A stretch of 14,112 nt of DNA from a candidate division LCP-89 bacterium (GCA_025774735.1 JALGZU010000030.1:1-14112), one strand, 5' to 3'. Counted from the first letter of the stretch, positions 7,664 to 14,066 are shown. Notes: a model not told the origin generated them from the sequence alone. Translations and numbers: made by a program.

Positions 7664-8866
7664 TCATTTTCGTCGAGGTTCGAAGCGTGGCGCAAGGCAG
7701 GCTGGCCTGAGATTGTAGTAAACCTCATCAGGCGTCCTTGCATTCAATGCGGAATGCGGTCGGTGAGAGTTGTACCAATCGACGAAACAACCCAATTCCG
7801 TCCTGAATCCTGACCGGGAGAAGGGAACAAGGATTTTCCGCGTCCCCTCGTTTTTCATCGACCGGATTGCACGCTCGATCACCGAGATACTGCCGTACTT
7901 GCCGACCGCACCGAACCGTTGTCGGATCTTCTGCCGGCGGCACCAACGGCAAAATCCCTCGTCTGTAAACTGAGTCCCCTGATCGGTTATCAGATGCCGG
8001 GGCTTCCCTTCTCCCCTTCTGATCAAACGGCTGAAGAATTCCCAAACAGCCATGGATTTGGGTTGCTGGTCGAAGATCTCGAATCCCAGGATTCGCCTCG
8101 AGTAGTGATCGACAGCTATTGCCACCCACCAGCAGAAAGGCCACTGCTGCGGGAGGGCGAAAGGAATCCACGCGGCCCAGAACCCAAGGGATGTCGGCAC
8201 CGTCGTGAGATCGATGTGCCAAACTTCGTTTGAAAAACGGGACCGGACGAGTTGCTTCGGTTTCACCCGGACCGCTTCGGGTTCCCGTCGAGGCCTGTCT
8301 TTCAGCATGCGGTCCACAGTGGTTGAGCTGAGGTGCAACCCGGCACGGCAGAGAACCCCGGCGATCCGGGCCTTACCCATCGCAGGGCACAACACTTTGA
8401 GCCGTCGCACGAGGTAGGCCACGAAAAGGGGGTACTTGTTGACAGGCTCGATCGTCTGGACGAGGGCCACTGGCCCTTTTTCGTCCAGACGCCCCATCCA
8501 GGCGGCGACCGTGGCCGGAGTCACCAGCATCCGCTCTGCCACCTGATCTGCAGACCAGCCCCGTGCGGCCCGCAACTCCAGGATGGCGAGTCTCTCGATG
8601 GGGTGGTAATGGGGTCGCTGGTGGGCCGGGAGACGCTCCATTCGGGCATCCTTGAGGCGCATCTCCTCGCCCAAGAAGTTCAGCTCCTGCCGGAGCCGGT
8701 CGTTCTCCTGGCGGAGCCGAACCAGGACATCGCTGTGGTGCGCTGCCCGGGCACGGACACAGCTCAGGGAGTAGTGGGCCAAGGAGATGGCCTGGAGGAC
8801 TGCAGAGCGAATCCGTCGAGGCCAGCTCCTGGGCCAGGGGAGCTCGGGGTGTGGCTTGCCCGGCAT
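7664..8866 (-). CDS. DDE (rve) transposase, probably C-terminally truncated by a nonsense codon
   Basis: Catalyses cut or joining of the IS ends. In 400 residues: a basic N-terminus, a Leu/Arg coiled segment (~48-75), a helix-turn-helix (~88-128, HPIERLAILELR...SADQVAERMLVTPATVAAWMGRL), then the RNase H-like rve core with Asp219 (VWHIDLT), Asp295 (LITDQGTQF) and Glu331 (SVIERAI), giving D-D-35-E. The C-terminal rve motif DWYNSHRPHSALNARTPDEVY follows. GGAGG precedes ATG 8866 by 5 nt. After the TGA at 7666-7664 the same frame stays open for about 43 residues to TAA at 7532, ending RKHLPIVELNQAA, which resembles the usual C-terminus of this transposase group. The TGA stands where relatives, as I recall them, have Trp. 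It is therefore likely a nonsense mutation. Confidence 0.85.
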   Translation of the reverse strand: MPGKPHPELPWPRSWPRRIRSAVLQAISLAHYSLSCVRARAAHHSDVLVRLRQENDRLRQELNFLGEEMRLKDARMERLPAHQRPHYHPIERLAILELRAARGWSADQVAERMLVTPATVAAWMGRLDEKGPVALVQTIEPVNKYPLFVAYLVRRLKVLCPAMGKARIAGVLCRAGLHLSSTTVDRMLKDRPRREPEAVRVKPKQLVRSRFSNEVWHIDLTTVPTSLGFWAAWIPFALPQQWPFCWWVAIAVDHYSRRILGFEIFDQQPKSMAVWEFFSRLIRRGEGKPRHLITDQGTQFTDEGFCRWCRRQKIRQRFGAVGKYGSISVIERAIRSMKNEGTRKILVPFSRSGFRTELGCFVDWYNSHRPHSALNARTPDEVYYNLRPACLAPRFEPRRK

Positions 8867-8956
8867 GAGAACCTCCGAAATTAGAGGAAAACTTTGCCAG
8901 GCTATAGGATAATTAATTGAGGAATGAGGTTATAGAAGGATATGTGACTGTGGAAA

Positions 8957-8976
8957 AATTTCGCTGGACCACTACA
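8957..8976 (-). repeat. IS right terminal inverted repeat
   Basis: Read inward on the minus strand it is TGTAGTGGTCCAGCGAAATT, the partner of 7333-7352. It lies 91-110 nt upstream of the transposase start, and the transposase promoter should lie in between (a CTATAAC and a CTATAGC -10-like sequence are present). Confidence 0.7.
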
Positions 8977-9058
8977 CCCTTCACAGATCGTGATAAAAAC
9001 CTAACTGCGGCCTCACGGCGAGTTGGCCCGCACAAATTGACACTCAGGGAATCATGAT

Positions 9059-10993
9059 ATGAACAACTCCCGGAAAACGTCAGATCCGAATTTCGACGAG
9101 GACGCCATCCTGCGGTCGATCCTGGAAGGGACCTCGACCGAAATCGGTGAACGATTCTTCGCTGCACTGGTCAAGAAATTGTCTGAAGCCCTAGGCACCT
9201 TTGGCGCCTGGGTAACGGAGTACGACTGCACAACGAACCGGATGCGCGCCCTCGCCTTCTGGCTGGACGGCAACTGGGTCGAGGAGTACGAGTACGACTT
9301 AGTCGGGACGCCGTGCGAACCGGTCATCCAGGAATCGCGGTTGATCCATTTTGCCGACAACATCATCGATCTATTTCCGAAGGATCCATCTCTTCGGGAC
9401 ATGAACGCGGTCAGCTATATGGGGCTGCCGTTGCGGGATGTCGACGGAAGGACCCTCGGGCATCTCGCTGTCCTCGACCGACAGCCAATGCCGGGGGCGG
9501 CCCGCGGGACCGCAGTGTTCAAAATTTTCGGAGCCCGGGCCGAGGCCGAAATGCGGCGGCTGCGCGCCGAGAGTAGGGTTCGCGATCGCGAGGAAAAGCT
9601 TGGTCGCCTTGTCGACAGCGCAATGGACGCGATTGTCGAACTCAACGAGGAACAGACAGTGACCCTGGCGAACCCGGCGGCGGAAAGAATGTTCGGTTTA
9701 CAGGCTGAAAAAATGACCGGCCAATCATTCAACAAGTTCCTCGCCGCCGCCTGCCGCGATCGGATGGGGAATCATTGCGCTGAGCTCGAAGCCGGATCTT
9801 CGGACCGACCTTTTATGTGGATACCTGGTGGGCTCCAGCTGATCCGGGAGGGTGGCGGGACGATCGCGACCGAGGCGACCTTGTCGCGATCGAAGACCGG
9901 AGCAGGGATCCATTTCACCCTGATCCTCCGCAACATGAATGAACGGTTGGAGGCGGAACGGAAGATCCGCTCGCTCACCTCCGAGACCAAATATCTACGT
10001 CAGGAGATCCGGGCCGCGCACCATTACGATTCGATGATCGGAGATAGCGGAGCACTTCGAAAGGTTCGGCGCGAGATTGAGGAGGTCGCAAAGACCGATT
10101 CCAGCGTCCTCATTCTGGGCGAAACCGGGACAGGCAAGGAACTGGTGGCGCGGGAAATCCATGCCGGCAGCCGCCGCCGCGACCAATCCTTCATCAAGGT
10201 CAACTGCGCCGCCATCCCCGCGGCGCTGATCGAGAGCGAGTTCTTCGGCCACGAGAAGGGGGCCTTCACCGGAGCGACGCAGAAGAGGGAGGGACGTTTC
10301 GCCCTCGCCCACGGTGGAACCATATTCCTGGATGAAATCGGGGAACTGCACGTTGACCTGCAGGTCAAACTTCTGCGCATCCTTCAGGAGGGTGAGTTTG
10401 AACCGGTCGGAAGTTCCAGAACCCGAACCGTTGATGTCAGGGTTCTGGCTGCCACCAACCGGGACCTAGAGGAAGAAGTCCAAAACGGAAAATTCCGCGA
10501 GGATCTCTTCTATCGACTCAATGTGTTCCCCTTGCACGTCCCGCCGCTGAGGGAACGGGGTGAAGACATCGGCCTGCTTGCCTCGACATTCCTTGAGAAG
10601 TTCGCAACCCGCATGGGACGTACCGTGGAGCCGTTGACCTCCGAATGCCTGCGTCGTCTAAAATCTTACGATTGGCCGGGGAACGTTCGAGAGCTGCAAA
10701 ACGTGATCGAGCGTGGCTTGATCACGGCGCGCGAGGGCCGACTAAACCTGGATCGCGCCTTCCCCATAACCGCCCAGCTGAGTTTACCCACGCGGGCCGC
10801 CCGTCCCGATCCGGATAAAGCCATTCTGACCGTTCGTGAGCTTCAGCAAATTGAGCGCGACAATCTGGTCCGCGCGCTGGAGGCAACGGGGTGGCGAGTG
10901 TCCGGTAACGGAGGCGCTTCACAACTCCTCGGGATACACCCGTCGACGCTGAGCTCCCGGATGAAAGCGCTTAAGATCAAGCGTCCCCGATAA
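9059..10993 (+). CDS. Sigma-54-dependent transcriptional activator, GAF-PAS-AAA+-Fis HTH
   Basis: A 644-aa bacterial enhancer-binding protein that should use ATP to open sigma-54 RNA polymerase promoters. Domains: GAF-like sensor (~15-165), linker helix, PAS (~180-295), AAA+ core (~325-560) and C-terminal Fis-type HTH (~595-640). Motifs: Walker A GETGTGKE (354-361), the sigma-54 contact loop GAFTGA (401-406), Walker B GGTIFLDEIGE (419-429), the arginine-containing FREDLFYRLNVF and PPLRERGED, and WPGNVRELQN. The recognition helix is ASQLLGIHPSTLSSRMKAL. There is no receiver domain, so it is controlled by ligand or redox input through GAF/PAS rather than by phosphorylation. AGGGA lies 8 nt before ATG 9059. 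An earlier out-of-frame ATG at 9054 is closed at once by TGA. Overall FhlA/NifA-like; the targets are unknown. Confidence 0.95.
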   Translation: MNNSRKTSDPNFDEDAILRSILEGTSTEIGERFFAALVKKLSEALGTFGAWVTEYDCTTNRMRALAFWLDGNWVEEYEYDLVGTPCEPVIQESRLIHFADNIIDLFPKDPSLRDMNAVSYMGLPLRDVDGRTLGHLAVLDRQPMPGAARGTAVFKIFGARAEAEMRRLRAESRVRDREEKLGRLVDSAMDAIVELNEEQTVTLANPAAERMFGLQAEKMTGQSFNKFLAAACRDRMGNHCAELEAGSSDRPFMWIPGGLQLIREGGGTIATEATLSRSKTGAGIHFTLILRNMNERLEAERKIRSLTSETKYLRQEIRAAHHYDSMIGDSGALRKVRREIEEVAKTDSSVLILGETGTGKELVAREIHAGSRRRDQSFIKVNCAAIPAALIESEFFGHEKGAFTGATQKREGRFALAHGGTIFLDEIGELHVDLQVKLLRILQEGEFEPVGSSRTRTVDVRVLAATNRDLEEEVQNGKFREDLFYRLNVFPLHVPPLRERGEDIGLLASTFLEKFATRMGRTVEPLTSECLRRLKSYDWPGNVRELQNVIERGLITAREGRLNLDRAFPITAQLSLPTRAARPDPDKAILTVRELQQIERDNLVRALEATGWRVSGNGGASQLLGIHPSTLSSRMKALKIKRPR

Positions 10994-11062
10994 CCCCCCT
11001 TACCTTTCCGGGAAAACCGCTCCCGTCGAATTTCACCGGCTCCAACTACATTTCCGAAGATC

Positions 11063-11072
11063 CGAAATTTCG
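11063..11072. repeat. Palindrome CGAAATTTCG
   Basis: A perfect 10-bp dyad just upstream of the larger CGAAATCTC/GAGATTTCG inverted repeat and sharing its CGAAAT half-site. Possibly part of the same operator. Confidence 0.4.
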
Positions 11073-11086
11073 TAAATTTTCCTCCT

Positions 11087-11111
11087 GAGATTTCGTGATT
11101 CGCGAAATCTC
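11087..11111. promoter_or_regulatory. Inverted repeat GAGATTTCG-N7-CGAAATCTC
   Basis: A perfect 9-bp inverted repeat with a 7-bp centre, located between the sigma-54 activator and the Popeye-like gene, 107 nt before the latter's ATG. It could be an enhancer or operator dyad for a Fis-HTH regulator such as the upstream gene, but I found no convincing -24/-12 element after it. It is not followed by a T-run, so terminator function is unlikely. Confidence 0.4.
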
Positions 11112-11217
11112 ACGAGCCAATAATATAAAAACCAATTCATCGTAAATGTATATTTTTCAATGAATTGCCACATTTCACCCTACCGGGCATGCCTCATGCA
11201 CTTCCCTATTGACAGCC

Positions 11218-11877
11218 ATGGATATGCTGCTCAATATCGCCAACCTCCTTTACTTGGCGTCCTGTTTCGTCAAGGACATTCTTTGGCTGCGAGTTTTCTC
11301 TGTGATCGCCACCAGCTGCCTCGTTCCCTATTACTACATCAGGGAAGAGCCGCTCTTGACCGCCTTGTACTGGAATCTATTTTTTGTTGTCCTCAATCTT
11401 TGGCGGATTGTGGTGTTGCTCAGGAATCGTGCCCGAGAACGAGACCAGTCGAAATCCAATAAAATGAAGAGAAAGAAGGCCTCCAGGCCGACGGTAAATC
11501 CGGTTCAAATGATTCGGGGACTGGAACCGCTGCGGGCTTTGGCTAAAATGTCCTTAAAGGTTGTCATCGTATCCGGGCTCCTGATCGGACTTTCCACCTC
11601 TGCGGTTCCGGCATGGAACGAAGAAACAATCAATGAGTTATTGAAAATACCGACCTTGGCCAGGGACCTTTCCTGGAATTCCGAGGAGACTTTCGGTCGG
11701 GGAGCCAAACGCCACTCTCCTCGAAATATCGGGGTTCTGGTTAACACTCCCCGCTTTCCAGCGAGACCCGAAACCCTAGAAAACTCCCCTCTTAGGGCCT
11801 CCTCCATTTTCCTCCGATGCCCCTTTTTCCGCCTGGAGAGCGGATCCTCGCCCAGAACCCACCAGAAACGAGCCTAG
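11218..11877 (+). CDS. Popeye-like three-helix membrane protein lacking the cyclic-nucleotide domain (possible remnant)
   Basis: A 219-aa frame starting at ATG 11218 (MDMLLNIANLL; ATG 11224 and TTG 11209 are alternatives, none with a good ribosome binding site). Residues ~3-70 form three consecutive hydrophobic helices with VKDILWLRVFSVIATS, PYYYIREEPLLTALYWN and a basic stop-transfer RNRARERDQSK. This matches the N-terminal membrane part of bacterial Popeye-type proteins as I know them. Those continue into a cytoplasmic cyclic-nucleotide-like domain, which is absent here. Instead a basic linker is followed by a second signal-like segment (LKVVIVSGLLIGLSTSAVPA, ~117-137) and a low-complexity Arg/Pro/Ser tail that does not look like folded protein. 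Most likely this is a gene remnant or fusion of two broken genes. Confidence 0.5.
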   Translation: MDMLLNIANLLYLASCFVKDILWLRVFSVIATSCLVPYYYIREEPLLTALYWNLFFVVLNLWRIVVLLRNRARERDQSKSNKMKRKKASRPTVNPVQMIRGLEPLRALAKMSLKVVIVSGLLIGLSTSAVPAWNEETINELLKIPTLARDLSWNSEETFGRGAKRHSPRNIGVLVNTPRFPARPETLENSPLRASSIFLRCPFFRLESGSSPRTHQKRA

Positions 11878-11901
11878 GGCGCTCTCCATCTCTCCCTAGG
11901 C
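11872..11901. repeat. Inverted repeat GCCTAGGG-N14-CCCTAGGC
   Basis: A perfect 8-bp inverted repeat overlapping the stop codon of the Popeye-like frame. A second interleaved pair (GCTCTCC / GGAGAGC) lies in and just after it. No T-run follows, so it is not a standard terminator. Confidence 0.4.
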
Positions 11902-12184
11902 CACGGAGAGCCAGGCCGGGGCCTCCTTGTGGTAGAATCTCCAGAGCCACCCGCCCCGCCGTTTCCGAGGGCCAATCCAAAATGGCCGCCAGGAATGCAA
12001 CCCAAACCTGTCCATTTTTCCGGCGAAAGGTTTTTAACACTGCGAGGAGGAGGGGCATTTTGTCCATTTATACTGCGGCCGTCCGCGGGGTTAATGGATT
12101 GGAATAAAGGCCATGATTTCTGCAGAAATATCTGAAGCAATGGAATTTATGGAATTTATTGGTCAAATTCTAAATCCATTTAGA

Positions 12185-12200
12185 CTGCAGAATTCTGCAG
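12185..12200. repeat. Perfect 16-bp palindrome CTGCAGAATTCTGCAG
   Basis: A perfect dyad 35 nt before the first cassette boundary. It shares its TTCTGCAG core with the 14-bp palindrome at 12116-12129, so two copies of a related dyad lie about 60 bp apart. They may be operator sites or recombinase binding sites at the array's left end; this is inference. Confidence 0.55.
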
Positions 12201-12202
12201 TG

Positions 12203-12230
12203 TTGGGGATTTAACCTAGTTCTGTATAAA
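12203..12230 (+). promoter_or_regulatory. Candidate promoter for the cassette array
   Basis: A -10 TATAAA (12225-12230) is preceded at 16 bp by the weak -35 TTGGGG (12203-12208). Transcription would begin at about the first cassette boundary, 5-10 nt downstream. The -35 is poor, so this remains a suggestion. Confidence 0.35.
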
Positions 12231-12234
12231 TACT

Positions 12235-12241
12235 GTTGGGT
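12235..12241 (+). other. GTTGGGT core: likely left boundary of cassette 1
   Basis: It matches the GTTRRRY core at which integron cassettes are inserted and lies just before the first cassette gene. The following attC sites carry GTTAGGA, GTTAGGC and GTTAGAC at equivalent points. No full attC precedes it, so it could be an attI core or a decayed site. The motif is short and this could be chance. Confidence 0.4.
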
Positions 12242-12256
12242 GGACTAGGGATAAAA

Positions 12257-12784
12257 ATGTTGTATTTGACAATTGGTTTTTTTGCGATTTTTACCGTCTT
12301 GAGCAATGAATCACAATCCTCTTGGGGTAAATATGATTTTAATAAACCTTCTGGATGCCTTAATTCCTACGCTCTACATTTGGAAAAAGGAATAGAGGCT
12401 ATGTTGGCCAAGGAATTTACCGAAGCAATTTTCTCCTTTTCTGCTGCGTTAGAAGTCCCATGCTTTGAGATTCCAAATTACGAGCTTTATGGCGTTTTAG
12501 CCGTCACGCAGTGCAAGTCTGGAGATATTAATACAGGAATGACAACCCTTCGGGATTTTGAATGTATGTTGAGCGTGGATACAGGAGAGGTGCCGTGCTT
12601 TGTTCCCCGGTCAGGGCCAAAGCAACATCGTAACGAACAGATTTCGGGACGATGCTTTGAGGTAATGTGTAGTGAGATTTTTTTAGGTTACTATGAGTCA
12701 CCAACGAAAAAGCACCTTGCGGGAGTCGAAAAACTACGGGCGATGCTGCCGGTTTCCAAAATGGCTTGTCAACCTCATGACTAA
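12257..12784 (+). CDS. Cassette 1: exported cysteine-rich hypothetical protein
   Basis: I do not recognise the family. The start is ATG 12257; a TTG at 12236 is in frame but overlaps the cassette boundary and adds a non-hydrophobic head, so I reject it. Residues 1-~20 form a signal peptide (LYLTIGFFAIFTVLS). The mature 155 residues hold eight Cys at 34, 69, 86, 103, 114, 133, 138 and 171, an even number fitting disulfide bonds in the periplasm. Residues ~38-105 read as two TPR-like helical pairs (HLEKGIEAMLAKEFTEAIFS; YELYGVLAVTQCKSGDINTG). The TAA lies 6 nt before attC1. The gene is AT-rich with codon use unlike the genes before 11 kb, as expected for a captured cassette. An envelope role is inference. 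Confidence 0.8.
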   Translation: MLYLTIGFFAIFTVLSNESQSSWGKYDFNKPSGCLNSYALHLEKGIEAMLAKEFTEAIFSFSAALEVPCFEIPNYELYGVLAVTQCKSGDINTGMTTLRDFECMLSVDTGEVPCFVPRSGPKQHRNEQISGRCFEVMCSEIFLGYYESPTKKHLAGVEKLRAMLPVSKMACQPHD

Positions 12785-12790
12785 ATTGCC

Positions 12791-12865
12791 GCCCAACATG
12801 CCGCTAGAGCCGTCCGGCCGGACCTGGCGGCCCGGCCGACCCGGCTCAGCGGCGATCCGTTAGGA
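12791..12865 (+). repeat. attC: attC1 recombination site, 75 bp
   Basis: Begins GCCCAAC (12791-12797) and ends GTTAGGA (12859-12865). The arms CCGCT-A-GAGCCG (12801-12812) and CGGCTCAGCGG (12842-12852) pair completely apart from the unpaired A at 12806, the hallmark extrahelical base of attC, and an inner TCCGGCCGG/CCGGCCGA stem extends the fold. The last core base is A where the consensus has a pyrimidine. It separates cassettes 1 and 2. Confidence 0.88.
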
Positions 12866-12867
12866 GG
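12863..12867 (+). promoter_or_regulatory. Ribosome binding site of cassette 2 within the attC1 core
   Basis: GGAGG at 12863-12867 overlaps the GTTAGGA core of attC1 and is followed 5 nt later by ATA AAA AAA AGT. It decides the start of cassette 2, because the only other candidate (TTG 12897) lies 29 nt away, too far for this site, and in the middle of the hydrophobic segment. Confidence 0.6.
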
Positions 12868-12872
12868 ACATC

Positions 12873-13319
12873 ATAAAAAAAAGTTTTATTCTGATTTTGG
12901 GTTGTGTTGCTGCCGGAATTATTGCAATTTACTTATTTACTCCATTTTTTGGAATTGTTTACCAAATGCAGGTAAACCAGATTAAAGAAAAGGATAGGGT
13001 TGAATTTTTGGCACAATTTTTTTCTTCAATTCGGGATGGTACTGAATTTTATCAAAAATATTTGAGTGAATTAGACAGGCCCATTCCGGAATCTTTACCT
13101 CCAATTTTGCGTGAACCTTATGAGATCACCCACTGGGATCCATTGTTTAATACCTATGAATGTAATGTGATTCTTGGGGATGATTCTATCTTGCATTTGA
13201 TTTTAGTAGGAAAGAAAGGGAAGGTGGTGGGAGTCCGTATGGGTTGGTACCAGGAAGAAAAGGCTGATAAGAAGATTTTGCCTCCTAACATGGCGCTAGA
13301 CCCGCCCGGCGGTCCCTGA
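12873..13319 (+). CDS. Cassette 2: membrane-anchored or lipoprotein hypothetical protein, probable non-ATG start
   Basis: Function unknown. The frame has no ATG near its beginning. A TTG at 12897 would start inside the hydrophobic segment, whereas ATA 12873, 5 nt after GGAGG, gives the ideal export leader (start)KKSFILILGCVAAGIIAIYLF. I choose ATA, for 148 residues; ATC 12870 is the alternative. The ILGC could be a lipobox, but continuing hydrophobicity also fits a single N-terminal membrane anchor. The remaining domain is mixed alpha/beta, with HWDPLFNTYECNVILGDDSILHLILVGKKGKVVGVRMGW forming likely strands. The final residues (NMALDPPGGP) and the TGA are encoded by attC2. Non-ATG initiation is rare; a sequence error turning ATG into ATA is possible. 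Confidence 0.72.
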   Translation: MKKSFILILGCVAAGIIAIYLFTPFFGIVYQMQVNQIKEKDRVEFLAQFFSSIRDGTEFYQKYLSELDRPIPESLPPILREPYEITHWDPLFNTYECNVILGDDSILHLILVGKKGKVVGVRMGWYQEEKADKKILPPNMALDPPGGP

Positions 13320-13356
13320 CGGTCCCGCCGACCAGATCAGCGGCCCAACGTTAGGC
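13283..13356 (+). repeat. attC: attC2 recombination site, 74 bp
   Basis: TCCTAAC (13283-13289) to GTTAGGC (13350-13356), the latter preceded by CCCAAC as in attC3. The outer arm GCGCT-A-GA (13293-13300, unpaired A 13298) pairs with TCAGCGGC (13337-13344) with one mismatch, and the inner CGGCGG (13308-13313) pairs with CCGCCG (13325-13330). The first core base is T instead of purine. The 3' end of the cassette 2 gene lies inside it. Confidence 0.88.
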
Positions 13357-13366
13357 TTCTCGAAAA

Positions 13367-13981
13367 ATGGGAAAATTAAGAGAAAATTTTTGTTTCTTTT
13401 TAATTTTTTTCCTTTTATTTTGCTCTGCAAAAAATTTTGATGAACTCGAAATTCAAGTATTCAAGGATTTTCTTGCAGAACATGATTTTTTTGGGAACAT
13501 ACCGTCAAGGGAGGAAACTTCAGAAATTAAAAAATTTATTATTCGAGAAGAAACTAAGCTTTTTTTAGTATTTGACTGGAAAAATGACCGGGAAGCCATG
13601 GAATTTAAGGAAAAAATGGCAAGGAGTATCCCAAATATAAAAAAAGAAACAATCGAGTCCTTTTTTAAAAATAATTTATTTCCCCGCAACATCTCTGGAA
13701 AATTGGGCCCGTCTTGGAATATCGAATACCTAGACGAAATGAATGACAAACAATTATTTAAATCAGGTGGCAATAAATGGAGAAAATTTTACCAACGATA
13801 TCCTGATTCCCTGGGGGTGCGGGCTTTTTCCAGAGTTGGATTTGATAAAAGGGGAAGGCAAGCCTTGCTTTTTGTCGAGGAAAGGACTGGAGGAAAAAGT
13901 GGGGTAGGAAATTTTTTCCTTTTGGTTAGAAAAAATAATACTTGGGATATTAAATACAAATTGAATGGATGGATCTCTTGA
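13367..13981 (+). CDS. Cassette 3: exported hypothetical protein, 204 aa
   Basis: Unnamed. ATG 13367 lies 10 nt after the attC2 core; no Shine-Dalgarno sequence is evident before it. Residues 1-~24 are a very hydrophobic Phe/Leu-rich leader (FCFFLIFFLLFCSA), either a signal peptide or a lipoprotein signal with a relaxed lipobox (LLFC, Cys22). The N-terminal half is charged and helical (EDFLAEHDFF-type segments, EETSEIKKFIIREETKL). The C-terminal half, RAFSRVGFDKRGRQALLFVE...GNFFLLVRKNNTWDIKYKLNGWIS, reads as antiparallel beta strands and resembles a recurrent C-terminal pattern of uncharacterised secreted proteins (S-R-V-G-F, A-L-x-x-V, W-x-I). That resemblance is from memory. It is strongly AT-rich, with A/T homopolymer runs. 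TGA ends 11 nt before attC3. Confidence 0.82.
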   Translation: MGKLRENFCFFLIFFLLFCSAKNFDELEIQVFKDFLAEHDFFGNIPSREETSEIKKFIIREETKLFLVFDWKNDREAMEFKEKMARSIPNIKKETIESFFKNNLFPRNISGKLGPSWNIEYLDEMNDKQLFKSGGNKWRKFYQRYPDSLGVRAFSRVGFDKRGRQALLFVEERTGGKSGVGNFFLLVRKNNTWDIKYKLNGWIS

Positions 13982-13992
13982 TTGAAAAGGAA

Positions 13993-14066
13993 GCCTAACA
14001 AGCGCCTAGACCCGACCGGCGGTCCCTTTCGGTCCCGCCGACCGGGTCAGCCGCCCAACGTTAGAC
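13993..14066 (+). repeat. attC: attC3 recombination site, 74 bp
   Basis: GCCTAAC (13993-13999) to GTTAGAC (14060-14066). It shares the CTAGACCCG block, the CCGGCGGTCCC...GGTCCCGCCGACC stem and CGCCCAACGTTAG with attC2, and keeps the same unpaired A in the CT-A-GA arm opposite TCAG. Both cores fit the consensus. It is the cleanest attC of the three. Confidence 0.92.

Larger units (their letters stand above)
7333..8976 (-). mobile_element. Insertion sequence, about 1.64 kb, with imperfect terminal inverted repeats
   Basis: The ends TGAAGTGGTTCACCGAGTTT (7333-7352) and, read inward on the minus strand, TGTAGTGGTCCAGCGAAATT (8976-8957) match at about 15 of 20 positions. They enclose one transposase gene on the minus strand. 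The terminal match may extend two bases outward (GG). No target-site duplication is evident in the flanks. The single rve-type transposase places it with IS481/IS3-like DDE elements; I cannot name a specific IS. With degenerate ends, no duplication and an interrupted transposase it is probably no longer mobile. Confidence 0.75.
11878..12234. other. Gene-free stretch before the cassette array, with palindromes
   Basis: No supported gene on either strand. It contains a possible hairpin at 12063-12098 (TCCATT/AATGGA enclosing CTGCGG/CCGCGG), the 14-bp perfect palindrome ATTTCTGCAGAAAT (12116-12129) and the 16-bp palindrome at 12185-12200. Composition drops from GC-rich to AT-rich near 12100, marking the left edge of the array. 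No integron integrase gene is present. Confidence 0.5.

Noticed and set aside
7532..7666. UGA read as tryptophan (recoding) to explain the transposase TGA
   Set aside because: Several clear genes in the window (4446-5009, 5006-5806, 5926-7200) end at TGA exactly where family proteins should end, so UGA is a stop here.
7321..8990. Target-site duplication flanking the IS
   Set aside because: The bases outside both inverted repeats do not match directly, even allowing the ends to shift by two bases.
12009..12096. A further degraded attC before cassette 1 (a TTTTAAC and a GTTAATG lie about 60 bp apart)
   Set aside because: Neither core fits the consensus and the sequence between does not fold into matching L-type arms.
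10994..12234. tRNA, CRISPR or other structured RNA in the gene-poor stretches
   Set aside because: I found no cloverleaf, no regularly spaced direct repeats and no recognisable riboswitch core; only isolated palindromes are present.
12236..12256. TTG start for the cassette 1 gene
   Set aside because: It would overlap the GTTGGGT boundary and add a head that spoils the signal peptide; ATG 12257 is better.
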